A DNA stretch of 60,634 nt from JAAYLC01 sp964636665 (GTDB lineage: Bacteria > Bacteroidota > Bacteroidia > Flavobacteriales > Flavobacteriaceae). Below the pieces are notes generated by a model. It was not told the origin of the DNA. It ran no database searches and saw nothing but the letters and a program-made list of their open reading frames with translations. The stretch covers positions 1 through 60,634 of the forward strand of contig CAZWVT010000007.1 in the NCBI GenBank assembly GCA_964636665.1, in the 5' to 3' direction. Of the stretch, positions 9,828-17,554 are shown in pieces (position 1 is the first letter of the stretch; the number at the start of each line of letters is the position of its first letter). The translations under genes and the position numbers were made by a program.

Positions 9828-11897
9828 ATGATGATTTTTATGTTTCGCATAGTTTTTATAGTTTTTTTATTCCATTCTTATCAATTATTTTCTCAACAAA
9901 CTAATATTGTAGATTTTATTCAGGTTGATGCAGAAATAAAACCGGATTTTAAAAATCGAACTGTTTCTGGAAATGCAACCTATATTTTTAAAATTTTAAA
10001 AAATACAGATTCAATTTATTTGGATGCTCATCGGATGAAAATTTATATGGATTCCGATAAAGTTAAAATTAAAACGACCGAAGATAAATTGTGGTTGATC
10101 AATTCATTTAAAAAAGACAAGACTTATTCCGTTTCATTTTCTTTTTCGGCTCAACCTAAGCAAACATTTTATTTTATGCATTCCGGAGATGAATTTTGGA
10201 CTCAAGGACAGGGGAAATACACATCGCATTGGCTGCCGAGCATAGACGATACGAATGATAAAATTATTTTTAATCTGGCTGTAACCGCTCCGGCGCATTT
10301 AACGGTGGTTGCAAATGGCGAATTGCAAGAAAAAAAAGATAAAGGTGACCAAACTGTTTGGAAATTTTCAATGACTCAGCCTATGAGTTCTTATTTGGTG
10401 GCAGTTGCAGGCGCGGATTATGCTATCAAAAAAGAAAAATCCGCATCGGGAATTCCTTTAGAACTCTATTATAAAAAAAAAGATTCCGCAAAAGTTGAAG
10501 CTACTTATCGAAACATTGTAAAAACTTTTGATTTTTTAGAGGAAGAAATCGGCGTGGCATATCCTTGGAAAGTTTACAAACAAGTTCCCGTAAGCGATTT
10601 TTTCTATGCGGGAATGGAAAATACTACAGCTACCATCTTTTCGGAATTTTATATGACTGATGAGATTGGCGTAAAAGATATCGATTACACCAATGTGGAA
10701 GCACATGAATTGGCACATCAATGGTTTGGGAATCTCGTTACTGCAAAATCGGATGAACATCATTGGCTGCAAGAAGGTTTTTCTACTTATTACGCATTGC
10801 TTGCAGAAAAAAATATTTACGGAGATGATTATTTTCAATACCGCTTGTTGGAATATGCTTCCTTATTAATGAACCAAGATTTACAAGGAAAAGCAGAATC
10901 CTTATTAAATCCCAAAGCGAGTTCATTGACTTTTTATCAAAAAGGCGCGTGGGCACTTCACGTTTTGAAAAGGAAAGTGGGAGCGGACAATTTTAAAAAA
11001 GCAGTTCGTAATTTTTTGATTGGATATCAATTTGATGTAGCTACTACGGATGATTTTATGAATGAAATAAAACGTGTATCAACTGTTGATTTATCTGATT
11101 ATGAGCAGCAATGGTTTTATGAAACAGCTTTTCCGCAAGAAGATGTTTACTCACTTTTGATGGAGTCTGATTATATTCAAAAATATTGGGAATTGATAGG
11201 CTCGTTGCAAAAAACATCGACAGATGATTTCCCTAATTTCATACTTCCACTAATTGAAAATTATCAATTTCAGATTAGTGAAACTGCAATTGCAAGCTTA
11301 GCGAATAAACCCGAAGCTGTTACAAATTCTATCTATGAAAAAATCATCAAATCAAATAATGTAGATATGCGTCGAGCATTGGCGTTAACAATAGAAGATA
11401 TTCCGGAAGTTTTATACGATTCATTCCAAACCCTATTATCAGATTCTTCTTATGTTACACGTCAAGTAACGCTTAAAAAATTGTGGAAAAATTTTCCGGA
11501 AAAGCGTCGTTCTTTATTAAATGAAATGAAAAATGAGATTGGATTGCAAAATAAAAACATAAGGCAATCATGGCTTGTTTTGGCATTGCGTACGGAAGAT
11601 TATAAATTGGAAAAAAAATCGGATTTTCGGAAAGAGGTTAAAAATTATGCATCGCCGAAATACAGTTTTGAAATCAGAGAAATCGCTTTTGAAAATATAA
11701 ACCGGTTAGAGTTATGGGACGCGCAGACGCTTCAATATTTATTAAACGCTGTAAGACATCCTTCGTGGCGATTTGCAAAAAAGTCAAGGGAACTTTTTCA
11801 TGAATTATGGGATTCATTATCGAAATCAGAAAAAGAACAAATGACCAAAAATCTCACATTAAAAGAAAGAGAGATTTTAAAAGAGTTGACAAAATAG
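9828..11897 (+). CDS. M1-family zinc aminopeptidase, exported
   Basis: Gluzincin aminopeptidase that removes N-terminal residues from peptides. A signal peptide (hydrophobic FRIVFIVFLF stretch, cleavage near LFSQ) indicates export. The exopeptidase motif is G262-M-E-N, and the zinc site is HELAH (293-297) with the third ligand E316 in WLQEGFSTY, exactly the HExxH-x18-E spacing. The C-terminal 200 residues look helical and HEAT/ARM-like. Three in-frame ATGs (9828, 9831, 9840) lie together; the one at 9840 would also keep the signal peptide. A TATTTTTG box at 9810-9817 could be the -7 element, though no TTG is placed correctly upstream. Its stop is 2 bp from the convergent gene's stop. Confidence 0.92.
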   Translation: MMIFMFRIVFIVFLFHSYQLFSQQTNIVDFIQVDAEIKPDFKNRTVSGNATYIFKILKNTDSIYLDAHRMKIYMDSDKVKIKTTEDKLWLINSFKKDKTYSVSFSFSAQPKQTFYFMHSGDEFWTQGQGKYTSHWLPSIDDTNDKIIFNLAVTAPAHLTVVANGELQEKKDKGDQTVWKFSMTQPMSSYLVAVAGADYAIKKEKSASGIPLELYYKKKDSAKVEATYRNIVKTFDFLEEEIGVAYPWKVYKQVPVSDFFYAGMENTTATIFSEFYMTDEIGVKDIDYTNVEAHELAHQWFGNLVTAKSDEHHWLQEGFSTYYALLAEKNIYGDDYFQYRLLEYASLLMNQDLQGKAESLLNPKASSLTFYQKGAWALHVLKRKVGADNFKKAVRNFLIGYQFDVATTDDFMNEIKRVSTVDLSDYEQQWFYETAFPQEDVYSLLMESDYIQKYWELIGSLQKTSTDDFPNFILPLIENYQFQISETAIASLANKPEAVTNSIYEKIIKSNNVDMRRALALTIEDIPEVLYDSFQTLLSDSSYVTRQVTLKKLWKNFPEKRRSLLNEMKNEIGLQNKNIRQSWLVLALRTEDYKLEKKSDFRKEVKNYASPKYSFEIREIAFENINRLELWDAQTLQYLLNAVRHPSWRFAKKSRELFHELWDSLSKSEKEQMTKNLTLKEREILKELTK

Positions 11898-11899
11898 CA

Positions 11900-12424
11900 T
11901 CAGAACAAATCAGAGACTTCTTTCTTAATATAAGTTAATGCTTTTACCGATGGCGTTACTTCTTCCATAAAACTTTCAAGAATTTGTCGGCGGTATTCGT
12001 CAACATCGCCATTTTGGTTTTGCATTGCCGCTTTTCGGATTACGTGAATGGTAGCGTTTTTAGCGGCATTCACAAGATTCCAACATTCTGTGCTTACGTA
12101 AATTTGTTGGGTGAGGTTGTGCTCAAATTCTTGTTCCATGGTATTTGTCAGCAGCGTTTCGTAATCAGAAATAGAATCAGAATAAGGTTTTACGCGAATT
12201 AATAGCCGATTGGGATCGATGCGTTCCAAAAAAAGCGTCAATCTTTCATAAGCTTGCAAACGAAGCGGGAGCATATCTTTTTGTGTTTCTCTATGTAATA
12301 AAAATCGCCTTCGTCCTTCTTCATTTGCGGTATGTCCTTTAAAAAAATAATAAGCGATAATTCCGACAACGATGGCGGGAAGGAGATAGGCGGCGTAATT
12401 TATAACGGATAGTGCTTCGTTCAT
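11900..12424 (-). CDS. Conserved Flavobacteriia membrane-anchored protein of unknown function (DUF7935-like)
   Basis: A 174-aa protein with one N-terminal transmembrane helix (about residues 8-28, AAYLLPAIVVGIIAYYFF) followed by a charged, mostly helical cytoplasmic part. The segment RLQAYERLTLFLERI resembles a small conserved family I know only as a domain of unknown function; the DUF number is from memory. There is no catalytic motif. A TAAGTTTG box at 12442-12449 precedes the start. It converges on the M1 peptidase, with only 2 bp between stops and no visible terminator. Function unknown. Confidence 0.7.
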   Translation of the reverse strand: MNEALSVINYAAYLLPAIVVGIIAYYFFKGHTANEEGRRRFLLHRETQKDMLPLRLQAYERLTLFLERIDPNRLLIRVKPYSDSISDYETLLTNTMEQEFEHNLTQQIYVSTECWNLVNAAKNATIHVIRKAAMQNQNGDVDEYRRQILESFMEEVTPSVKALTYIKKEVSDLF

Positions 12425-12441
12425 TGTGATTTTTTTAAAAA

Positions 12442-12449
12442 CAAACTTA
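12442..12449 (-). promoter_or_regulatory. Candidate -7 box of the DUF7935-like gene
   Basis: TAAGTTTG on the minus strand, matching TAnnTTTG, 17 bp before the ATG. No TTG lies in the expected upstream window, so support is partial. Confidence 0.4.
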
Positions 12450-12563
12450 AAAGAAATGTGCTATAGAAAAAATTGAATATGAAATTTTATGACACTCATT
12501 TTCTTTAAAAGTTTAAATCATCAAGATTTCTTTGTTTGCAATGAGCAATAAATTTTAAAATCA

Positions 12564-12600
12564 ACAAAAAAACCGTCCCAATATAGAAAATGAGACAGTT
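12564..12600 (-). terminator. Intrinsic terminator of tRNA-Pro
   Basis: On the minus strand AACTGTCTCA (12600-12591) pairs with TGGGACGGTT (12580-12571) over ten base pairs, two of them G-U wobbles, around a 10-nt loop. A run of seven Ts follows. The wobbles pair only in minus-strand RNA, which fixes the orientation. It lies 13 bp beyond the tRNA. Confidence 0.75.
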
Positions 12601-12612
12601 ATTTTTTCGTTG

Positions 12613-12686
12613 TCGGGATGACTGGATTCGAACCAGCGACCCCTTGCACCCCATGCAAGTACGCTACCAGGCTGCGCTACATCCCG
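12613..12686 (-). tRNA. tRNA-Pro (anticodon GGG)
   Basis: Cloverleaf read on the minus strand: acceptor CGGGATG pairs with CATCCCG, discriminator A. The anticodon arm is CTTGC, loop ATGGGGT, GCAAG, with U33 and anticodon GGG. The T-arm carries GGTTCGAATCC. CCA is not encoded, as usual in Bacteroidota. It has its own promoter upstream and terminator downstream. Confidence 0.95.
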
Positions 12687-12723
12687 AGAAATCAAAATGA
12701 CAATGGTGTCAAATTTGAGGATG

Positions 12724-12754
12724 CAAAAATATGCAATTTTAATCTTCCTGCAAA
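12724..12754 (-). promoter_or_regulatory. Promoter of tRNA-Pro
   Basis: Minus strand: TTTG (12754-12751), 19-bp spacer, TATTTTTG (12731-12724). This is a full match to TTTG-N19-TAnnTTTG, the best in the window, 37 bp before the mature tRNA 5' end. Confidence 0.75.
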
Positions 12755-12867
12755 TTTTGTAATATTTGTATTTTAATTGCGATTTAAAAAAAGAAGAATT
12801 AAATAAAGATTATCTTTCTAAATATGGTTTAAATTAGAATTAAATTTATTTATTTCGCATCTTGCTT

Positions 12868-12875
12868 TATATTTG
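12868..12875 (+). promoter_or_regulatory. -7 box of the capsule export genes
   Basis: TATATTTG, 23 bp before the ATG of the Wza-like gene. The -33 region is T-rich but has no TTG at the usual distance. Confidence 0.5.
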
Positions 12876-12898
12876 TCCCGTCAACCATCAAATAACCA

Positions 12899-13693
12899 AT
12901 GAGATTATATTATTTCATTCTATTCATCACTCTTTTTTCTTTTACGAGTTCGTGTATTCCTGTAAGGAAGCTGACTTATTTACAGGAAAATCCATACGAA
13001 TCGGATACGATTACATTTTTAAGAAAAAAACAAGAACCTTACAGGCTTCAGGTAAATGATCTTCTCAGTATTAGAATAAAAGCATTAGACCAAGAAAAAG
13101 TGGGAATCTTTAACCCTGTAAGTGATGCCAGCCCCAATGCAACCGGCGAAGAAAGATTGTATTACGACGGTTTTGTTGTGAACGATCAAGGACAAATTCG
13201 AATGCCGCTTATCGGCTATGTTGATGTGCTTGGAAATACGGTTAATGAAGTTAGAGAAAAATTAGAAAAAATCTTATTGGAAGAATATTTCAGAGAAGAA
13301 TCCAATCTCTATGTCACTGTGAAGTTGGCCGGGATTCGTTATACCATTAACGGAGAAATAAACAGTCCGGGCTCTAATATAATTTACAGAGATCAACTCT
13401 CCATAATGGAAGCGATTGCAAATAGCGGAGATATTGCAATTACCGGAGACAGAAGCGATGTTACGATAATTCGGCAATATCCTTCCGGACAACGGGTTCA
13501 TCGCATCGATTTAACCAAGTTAGATGCTATGAATTCTCCTTATTATTACGTCAAACCAAATGATTTGATACTAATTAATCCTTTGCCACAAAAATCATGG
13601 GGTACAGGAACTACAGGATTGGATTCTTTCCGTACTATTGCTACAATTATTGGAGCTATATCAACTACTGCTATACTTATTAGAAGGTTATAG
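12899..13693 (+). CDS. Polysaccharide export outer-membrane lipoprotein (Wza/BexD family)
   Basis: Outer-membrane channel component for capsule or exopolysaccharide export. An N-terminal lipobox (FTSSC, Cys18 or 19) marks a lipoprotein. The Poly_export domain begins with YRLQVNDLLSIRIKAL, followed by a SLBB domain with YTINGEINSPGSNIIYRDQLSIMEAI. A C-terminal hydrophobic segment (about 240-258) could insert in the outer membrane. At 264 aa it is shorter than E. coli Wza (about 380 aa), as is typical in Bacteroidota. The Wzc-like partner starts 5 bp after the stop, so the two are translated from one message. Confidence 0.9.
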   Translation: MRLYYFILFITLFSFTSSCIPVRKLTYLQENPYESDTITFLRKKQEPYRLQVNDLLSIRIKALDQEKVGIFNPVSDASPNATGEERLYYDGFVVNDQGQIRMPLIGYVDVLGNTVNEVREKLEKILLEEYFREESNLYVTVKLAGIRYTINGEINSPGSNIIYRDQLSIMEAIANSGDIAITGDRSDVTIIRQYPSGQRVHRIDLTKLDAMNSPYYYVKPNDLILINPLPQKSWGTGTTGLDSFRTIATIIGAISTTAILIRRL

Positions 13694-13698
13694 AAATT

Positions 13699-16152
13699 AT
13701 GAATGAAGAATTTGACATTAATGAAAAGCAAACAACTTTTGATTTTAAAGGTTATATAATACGTTTGCTGGCGCATTGGCCTTTATTCCTGATTTCTCTT
13801 GTTATCGCATTTTCTATAGCTTATTATGTAAATGTACGTAAACTGCCTGTTTACTTAATTGAAAATTTAGTTTCGATTAGAGATGATCAAAACCCGTTTT
13901 TTACAAGCAATACCAGTCTTGTGTTTAATTGGGGAGGAACAACAGATAAAGTCAACACTTCCATCATTACACTTAGATCACGCTCGCATAACGAGAAAGT
14001 AGTAGAACGTCTTCAATATTACATGTCCTATTATGTCGATGGGAAATATCAGCAAGTTGACGCATACGGCAGAACTCCTTTTCTCGTAAAAATAGACACT
14101 TTGCGTGCTCAACTGTTGAATCATCAACTGAAAATCCAATTTAAAGACTCAGTCAATTTTACATTGACTTTAGATTTAGAAGAAGACAGAAATTTCGTAT
14201 TGCAAAATTACAGTACTAAAGAAAAAACAAGACTTTATGTCCATGCGGGAACTTATGTGGAAGATTATAAAATCGGAGAGCGCATCCAATTGCCATATTT
14301 TAGCGGAATTTTTCTGCCAAATCCCGATGTCATGACCCGACCGGGTGTTCCTTATTATATTCAGTTTTCAGATTTTGACAATAGTGTAAAGAGATATTTG
14401 TCCATCAGAGTTTCTCCTGAAAGTAGAGGTTCATCAGTGCTTAAAATGGGATTGGTAGGAGAAAATAAGGCCCGATTGGTCGATTATTTAAACGAATCCA
14501 TTTCTGTATTAAGCGAAGATATGCTGGAGCGAAAAAACCTCTTTGCTACCAAAACTATACAATTTATTGATAGTACCTTGACTCAAAAATTAGATGAACT
14601 TTCACGAGTAGAGGACGAATTAAATGAATTTAGGGATCGTACTGCGATTTATGATTTAGAAAGAGAAGGTTCAGAAATAAGTACGCGGCTTTCTTCACTT
14701 GATTTACAAAGAGAAGACATTTACCGTCAATTAGATTATTACCAGATACTTAAAGAATACCTCAACACACGCTCAGATTACAGAAATGTCCCGGCGCCTT
14801 CAGTAGCAGGAATTACCGAAGGAAGTGTTGTGGCAGGGGTAGGGCAAATAGTTCAATTGTCTCAAGAAAGAAGTAAACTGCAATATACTTTTAAAGATGA
14901 TGCGCCGATATTTAATGATATTGACCGTCAAATAGATGCAATTAAAGTAGTTTTATTAGAGAATATCCGTTCCAGTGAAGGACTGTTAAATAAACAATTG
15001 AATGATATTGCGCGCGATATTCAACGATATGAAGGAGAAATTCGGAGACTTCCTCGAGAACAACAAGATTTATTGAGAATTCAAAGACGCTATAATATCA
15101 GTCAAGGAGCATATAATTTATTTCTCTCCAAGAAAAGTGAAGCTGAATTAGTAAAAGCAGCGAATGTCAGCGATGTGATGGTAATTGATACCGCAAAAGA
15201 TACGGGGGGAGGTCAAATAGGACCCAACACACAGCTAAATTATGTAATGGCAGGATTGTTTGGTTTTTTCATTCCGCTGTTACTTGTTTTTGTCAGAGTC
15301 TTTTTAGATAATAAAATAAGAGATGTCAAAGAGCTTGAAAGAATTTCCTCTTTGCCCTTGTTGGGAATCATCGGTAAAAATCCTACAGATACAAATTTAG
15401 CCGTATTTGACAGTCCAAAATCGGCAATTTCTGAAGCTTTCCGCAACCTTCGCTCCAGCTTGCAATTTGTTTATAAAAAACAAGGAATAGTAGGTTCCAA
15501 AACAGTGTTGATCACTTCTTCGGTAAGTGGTGAAGGAAAAACATTTTGTTCTGTAAACCTTGCATCAGTTTTTGCATTAAGTGGAAAACGAACAGTAGTT
15601 TTGGATTTGGATTTGAGAAAACCTAAAATTGCACAATATTTTAATATCGACAATAAGAAAGGCGTTGTTAATTATTTAATTAATGAAACAACTATAGAAG
15701 ATATCGTATATGCTACGGAGTTTGAAAATCTTGATGTTATCGTATCCGGACCTGTTCCGCCAAATCCGTCTGAATTATTGATGAGTGAACGTTTGGATGA
15801 ACTTTTAGACAACTTAAAAACTCAATATGATTATATTGTAATTGACTCTCCGCCCATGGGATTGGTTACAGATTCATTGGAATTGTCAAAACACGTTGAT
15901 GCAACTTTATACATAGCTCGTTATAAATATACCCATAAGAATATGCTTTCGTTCGTAAATGACAAATATTATAAAGGTGAAATAAAGCATATCAGTTTAA
16001 TTCTCAACGATTATATGGAGGGCAGAGGATACAGTTATAATTACGGTTACGGATATAACTATGGATATGGATCCTACGGAAATGGGTATCATGAACAAGT
16101 TAAAAAGAAATCGTTTGTTAAGAGAATAAAGAATAAATTCAAATCTAAATAA
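13699..16152 (+). CDS. Wzc-like capsule chain-length regulator and BY-kinase
   Basis: Polysaccharide co-polymerase fused to a bacterial tyrosine kinase. The Wzz domain has a first TM helix at about residues 25-45, a long periplasmic coiled-coil region (about 280-480), GNVR-like helices and a second TM near 510-535. The cytoplasmic kinase has Walker A SGEGKT (Lys614), Walker A' VVLDLDLRKP and Walker B YIVIDSPP. The C-terminus is a tyrosine cluster of about ten Tyr in 30 residues, followed by a basic tail; such tails are autophosphorylated in BY-kinases and control assembly with Wza. No cognate phosphatase gene is visible nearby. Length 817 aa is normal for a fused PCP2a protein. Confidence 0.92.
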   Translation: MNEEFDINEKQTTFDFKGYIIRLLAHWPLFLISLVIAFSIAYYVNVRKLPVYLIENLVSIRDDQNPFFTSNTSLVFNWGGTTDKVNTSIITLRSRSHNEKVVERLQYYMSYYVDGKYQQVDAYGRTPFLVKIDTLRAQLLNHQLKIQFKDSVNFTLTLDLEEDRNFVLQNYSTKEKTRLYVHAGTYVEDYKIGERIQLPYFSGIFLPNPDVMTRPGVPYYIQFSDFDNSVKRYLSIRVSPESRGSSVLKMGLVGENKARLVDYLNESISVLSEDMLERKNLFATKTIQFIDSTLTQKLDELSRVEDELNEFRDRTAIYDLEREGSEISTRLSSLDLQREDIYRQLDYYQILKEYLNTRSDYRNVPAPSVAGITEGSVVAGVGQIVQLSQERSKLQYTFKDDAPIFNDIDRQIDAIKVVLLENIRSSEGLLNKQLNDIARDIQRYEGEIRRLPREQQDLLRIQRRYNISQGAYNLFLSKKSEAELVKAANVSDVMVIDTAKDTGGGQIGPNTQLNYVMAGLFGFFIPLLLVFVRVFLDNKIRDVKELERISSLPLLGIIGKNPTDTNLAVFDSPKSAISEAFRNLRSSLQFVYKKQGIVGSKTVLITSSVSGEGKTFCSVNLASVFALSGKRTVVLDLDLRKPKIAQYFNIDNKKGVVNYLINETTIEDIVYATEFENLDVIVSGPVPPNPSELLMSERLDELLDNLKTQYDYIVIDSPPMGLVTDSLELSKHVDATLYIARYKYTHKNMLSFVNDKYYKGEIKHISLILNDYMEGRGYSYNYGYGYNYGYGSYGNGYHEQVKKKSFVKRIKNKFKSK
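16030..16090 (+). repeat. Low-complexity Tyr/Gly repeat encoding the Wzc tail
   Basis: Imperfect tandem units built from TAC/TAT and GGT/GGA codons encode alternating Tyr-Gly and Tyr-Asn (YNYGYGYNYGYGS). It is a coding repeat within the kinase tail and may vary in length between strains. Confidence 0.7.
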
Positions 16153-16162
16153 TATAAAATAA

Positions 16163-16192
16163 TTCGGGAAACCCTAAGTTTTTGTAAATTTG
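16163..16192 (+). promoter_or_regulatory. Promoter of the nucleotide-sugar dehydrogenase
   Basis: TTCG (16163-16166), 18-bp spacer, TAAATTTG (16185-16192). The -7 box is perfect; the -33 element has one mismatch to TTTG. It lies 44 bp before the ATG and gives this gene a transcript independent of wzc. Confidence 0.55.
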
Positions 16193-16236
16193 CACGTTTA
16201 TAAAAAATCGGTATTATTCTTCTGAAAATTAAACTT

Positions 16237-17523
16237 ATGAAAAAAAATCCAACGATTGCTGTTATTGGTTTAGGATATGTAGGTCTTCCTTTAGCTGCGG
16301 CTTTTGCTGCAAAGTATAAGGTGATTGGTTTTGATATTAATGAACAGCGAATCAAGCAACTTCAAAATGGTGAAGATGTTACCTTAGAACTTTCTTCAGA
16401 AGAATTGAAAAAAGCTTTAAAAGGAAATGGTGAAAATAAATTAATAGTTACACACAACCCAAAAGATATTGAAGAAGCAACGGTTTATGTCGTAACTGTA
16501 CCAACTCCGACAAATAAATACAATCAACCGGTTTTAATTCCGCTTCAAAAAGCAAGTGAAACAGTTGGGAAAGTATTGAAAAAAGGAGATGTCATTATTT
16601 ATGAATCAACAGTTTATCCAGGCGTTACCGAAGATATCTGTGTTCCCATTCTCGAAGAATTTTCGGGATTGACTTTTAATGAAGATTTTTATGCCGGTTA
16701 TTCACCGGAACGCATTAATCCCGGAGATAAAGAACACACAGTAACAAAAATTCTAAAAGTTACATCAGGTTCTACTCCTGAAGCAGCAAAATATATTGAT
16801 GATTTATATGCTTCCGTAATTACTGCCGGAACGCATCTCGCTTCATCTATTAAAGTGGCGGAAGCTGCAAAAGTTATTGAAAATTCTCAGCGCGATATCA
16901 ATATTGCATTTGTCAATGAGCTTTCAAAAATATTCAGATTATTGAATATCGATACGCAAGATGTGCTCGAAGCCGCAGCAACCAAATGGAATTTTATTAA
17001 ATTTTCGCCCGGTTTGGTAGGAGGGCATTGCATTGGAGTCGATCCTTATTATTTAGCTCAAAAAGCATTGGAAGAAGGCTACAATCCGGAAATTATTTTG
17101 GCGGGAAGAAGAATGAATGACGGAATGGGAAATTATGTAGCCCAAGAAGTCATTAAATTAATGATTGAAAAAGACTGCAAAATCAAAAACGGAAACGTTC
17201 TCGTAATGGGTGTTACATTTAAAGAAAACTGTCCCGATATCCGAAACAGCAGAGTAATCGATGTGATTGATGAACTTAAAAAATACAACCTGAGTGTTGA
17301 TGTTTACGACCCATGGGCAAATGTTGAGGAAGTGAAAAGAGAATTCAAATTAGACCTTAAAAACAAGCCGGAGCAACTTAAAAACAAATACAATGCAATC
17401 GTTCTTACTGTTGCACATCAAGAGTTTTTAGATTTTGATCTTGAAAGATTCCGTTCAAATAGTTGTGTTATTTTTGACGTAAAATCATTCTTGGAGAGAG
17501 AGCTTGTTGACGGTAGGCTGTAA
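16237..17523 (+). CDS. UDP-sugar 6-dehydrogenase (UDP-N-acetylhexosaminuronate type, WbpO/TviB-like)
   Basis: NAD-dependent four-electron dehydrogenase that oxidises a UDP-hexose or UDP-N-acetylhexosamine at C6 to the uronate, a precursor of acidic capsule. The Rossmann motif is GLGYVGLPLAAAFA (residues 9-22). Central signatures include ESTVYPGVTED and YSPERINPGDKEHT, and the catalytic cysteine is Cys265 in GGHCIGVDPYYL. The C-terminal UDP-binding domain has GVTFKENCPDIRNSRV. The motif set fits the TviB/WbpO group better than UDP-glucose dehydrogenase, but exact substrate is inferred. Own promoter upstream; no epimerase or glycosyltransferase follows, and the next gene is convergent 31 bp away. 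Confidence 0.9.
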   Translation: MKKNPTIAVIGLGYVGLPLAAAFAAKYKVIGFDINEQRIKQLQNGEDVTLELSSEELKKALKGNGENKLIVTHNPKDIEEATVYVVTVPTPTNKYNQPVLIPLQKASETVGKVLKKGDVIIYESTVYPGVTEDICVPILEEFSGLTFNEDFYAGYSPERINPGDKEHTVTKILKVTSGSTPEAAKYIDDLYASVITAGTHLASSIKVAEAAKVIENSQRDINIAFVNELSKIFRLLNIDTQDVLEAAATKWNFIKFSPGLVGGHCIGVDPYYLAQKALEEGYNPEIILAGRRMNDGMGNYVAQEVIKLMIEKDCKIKNGNVLVMGVTFKENCPDIRNSRVIDVIDELKKYNLSVDVYDPWANVEEVKREFKLDLKNKPEQLKNKYNAIVLTVAHQEFLDFDLERFRSNSCVIFDVKSFLERELVDGRL

Positions 17524-17554
17524 AATTTTCGATTACAACGAAATGGAGTCAGTT

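Noticed and set aside
12697..12712. Short palindrome GACAATGGTGTC upstream of tRNA-Pro
   Set aside because: Four-bp arms only; no repeat elsewhere and no operator family recognised.
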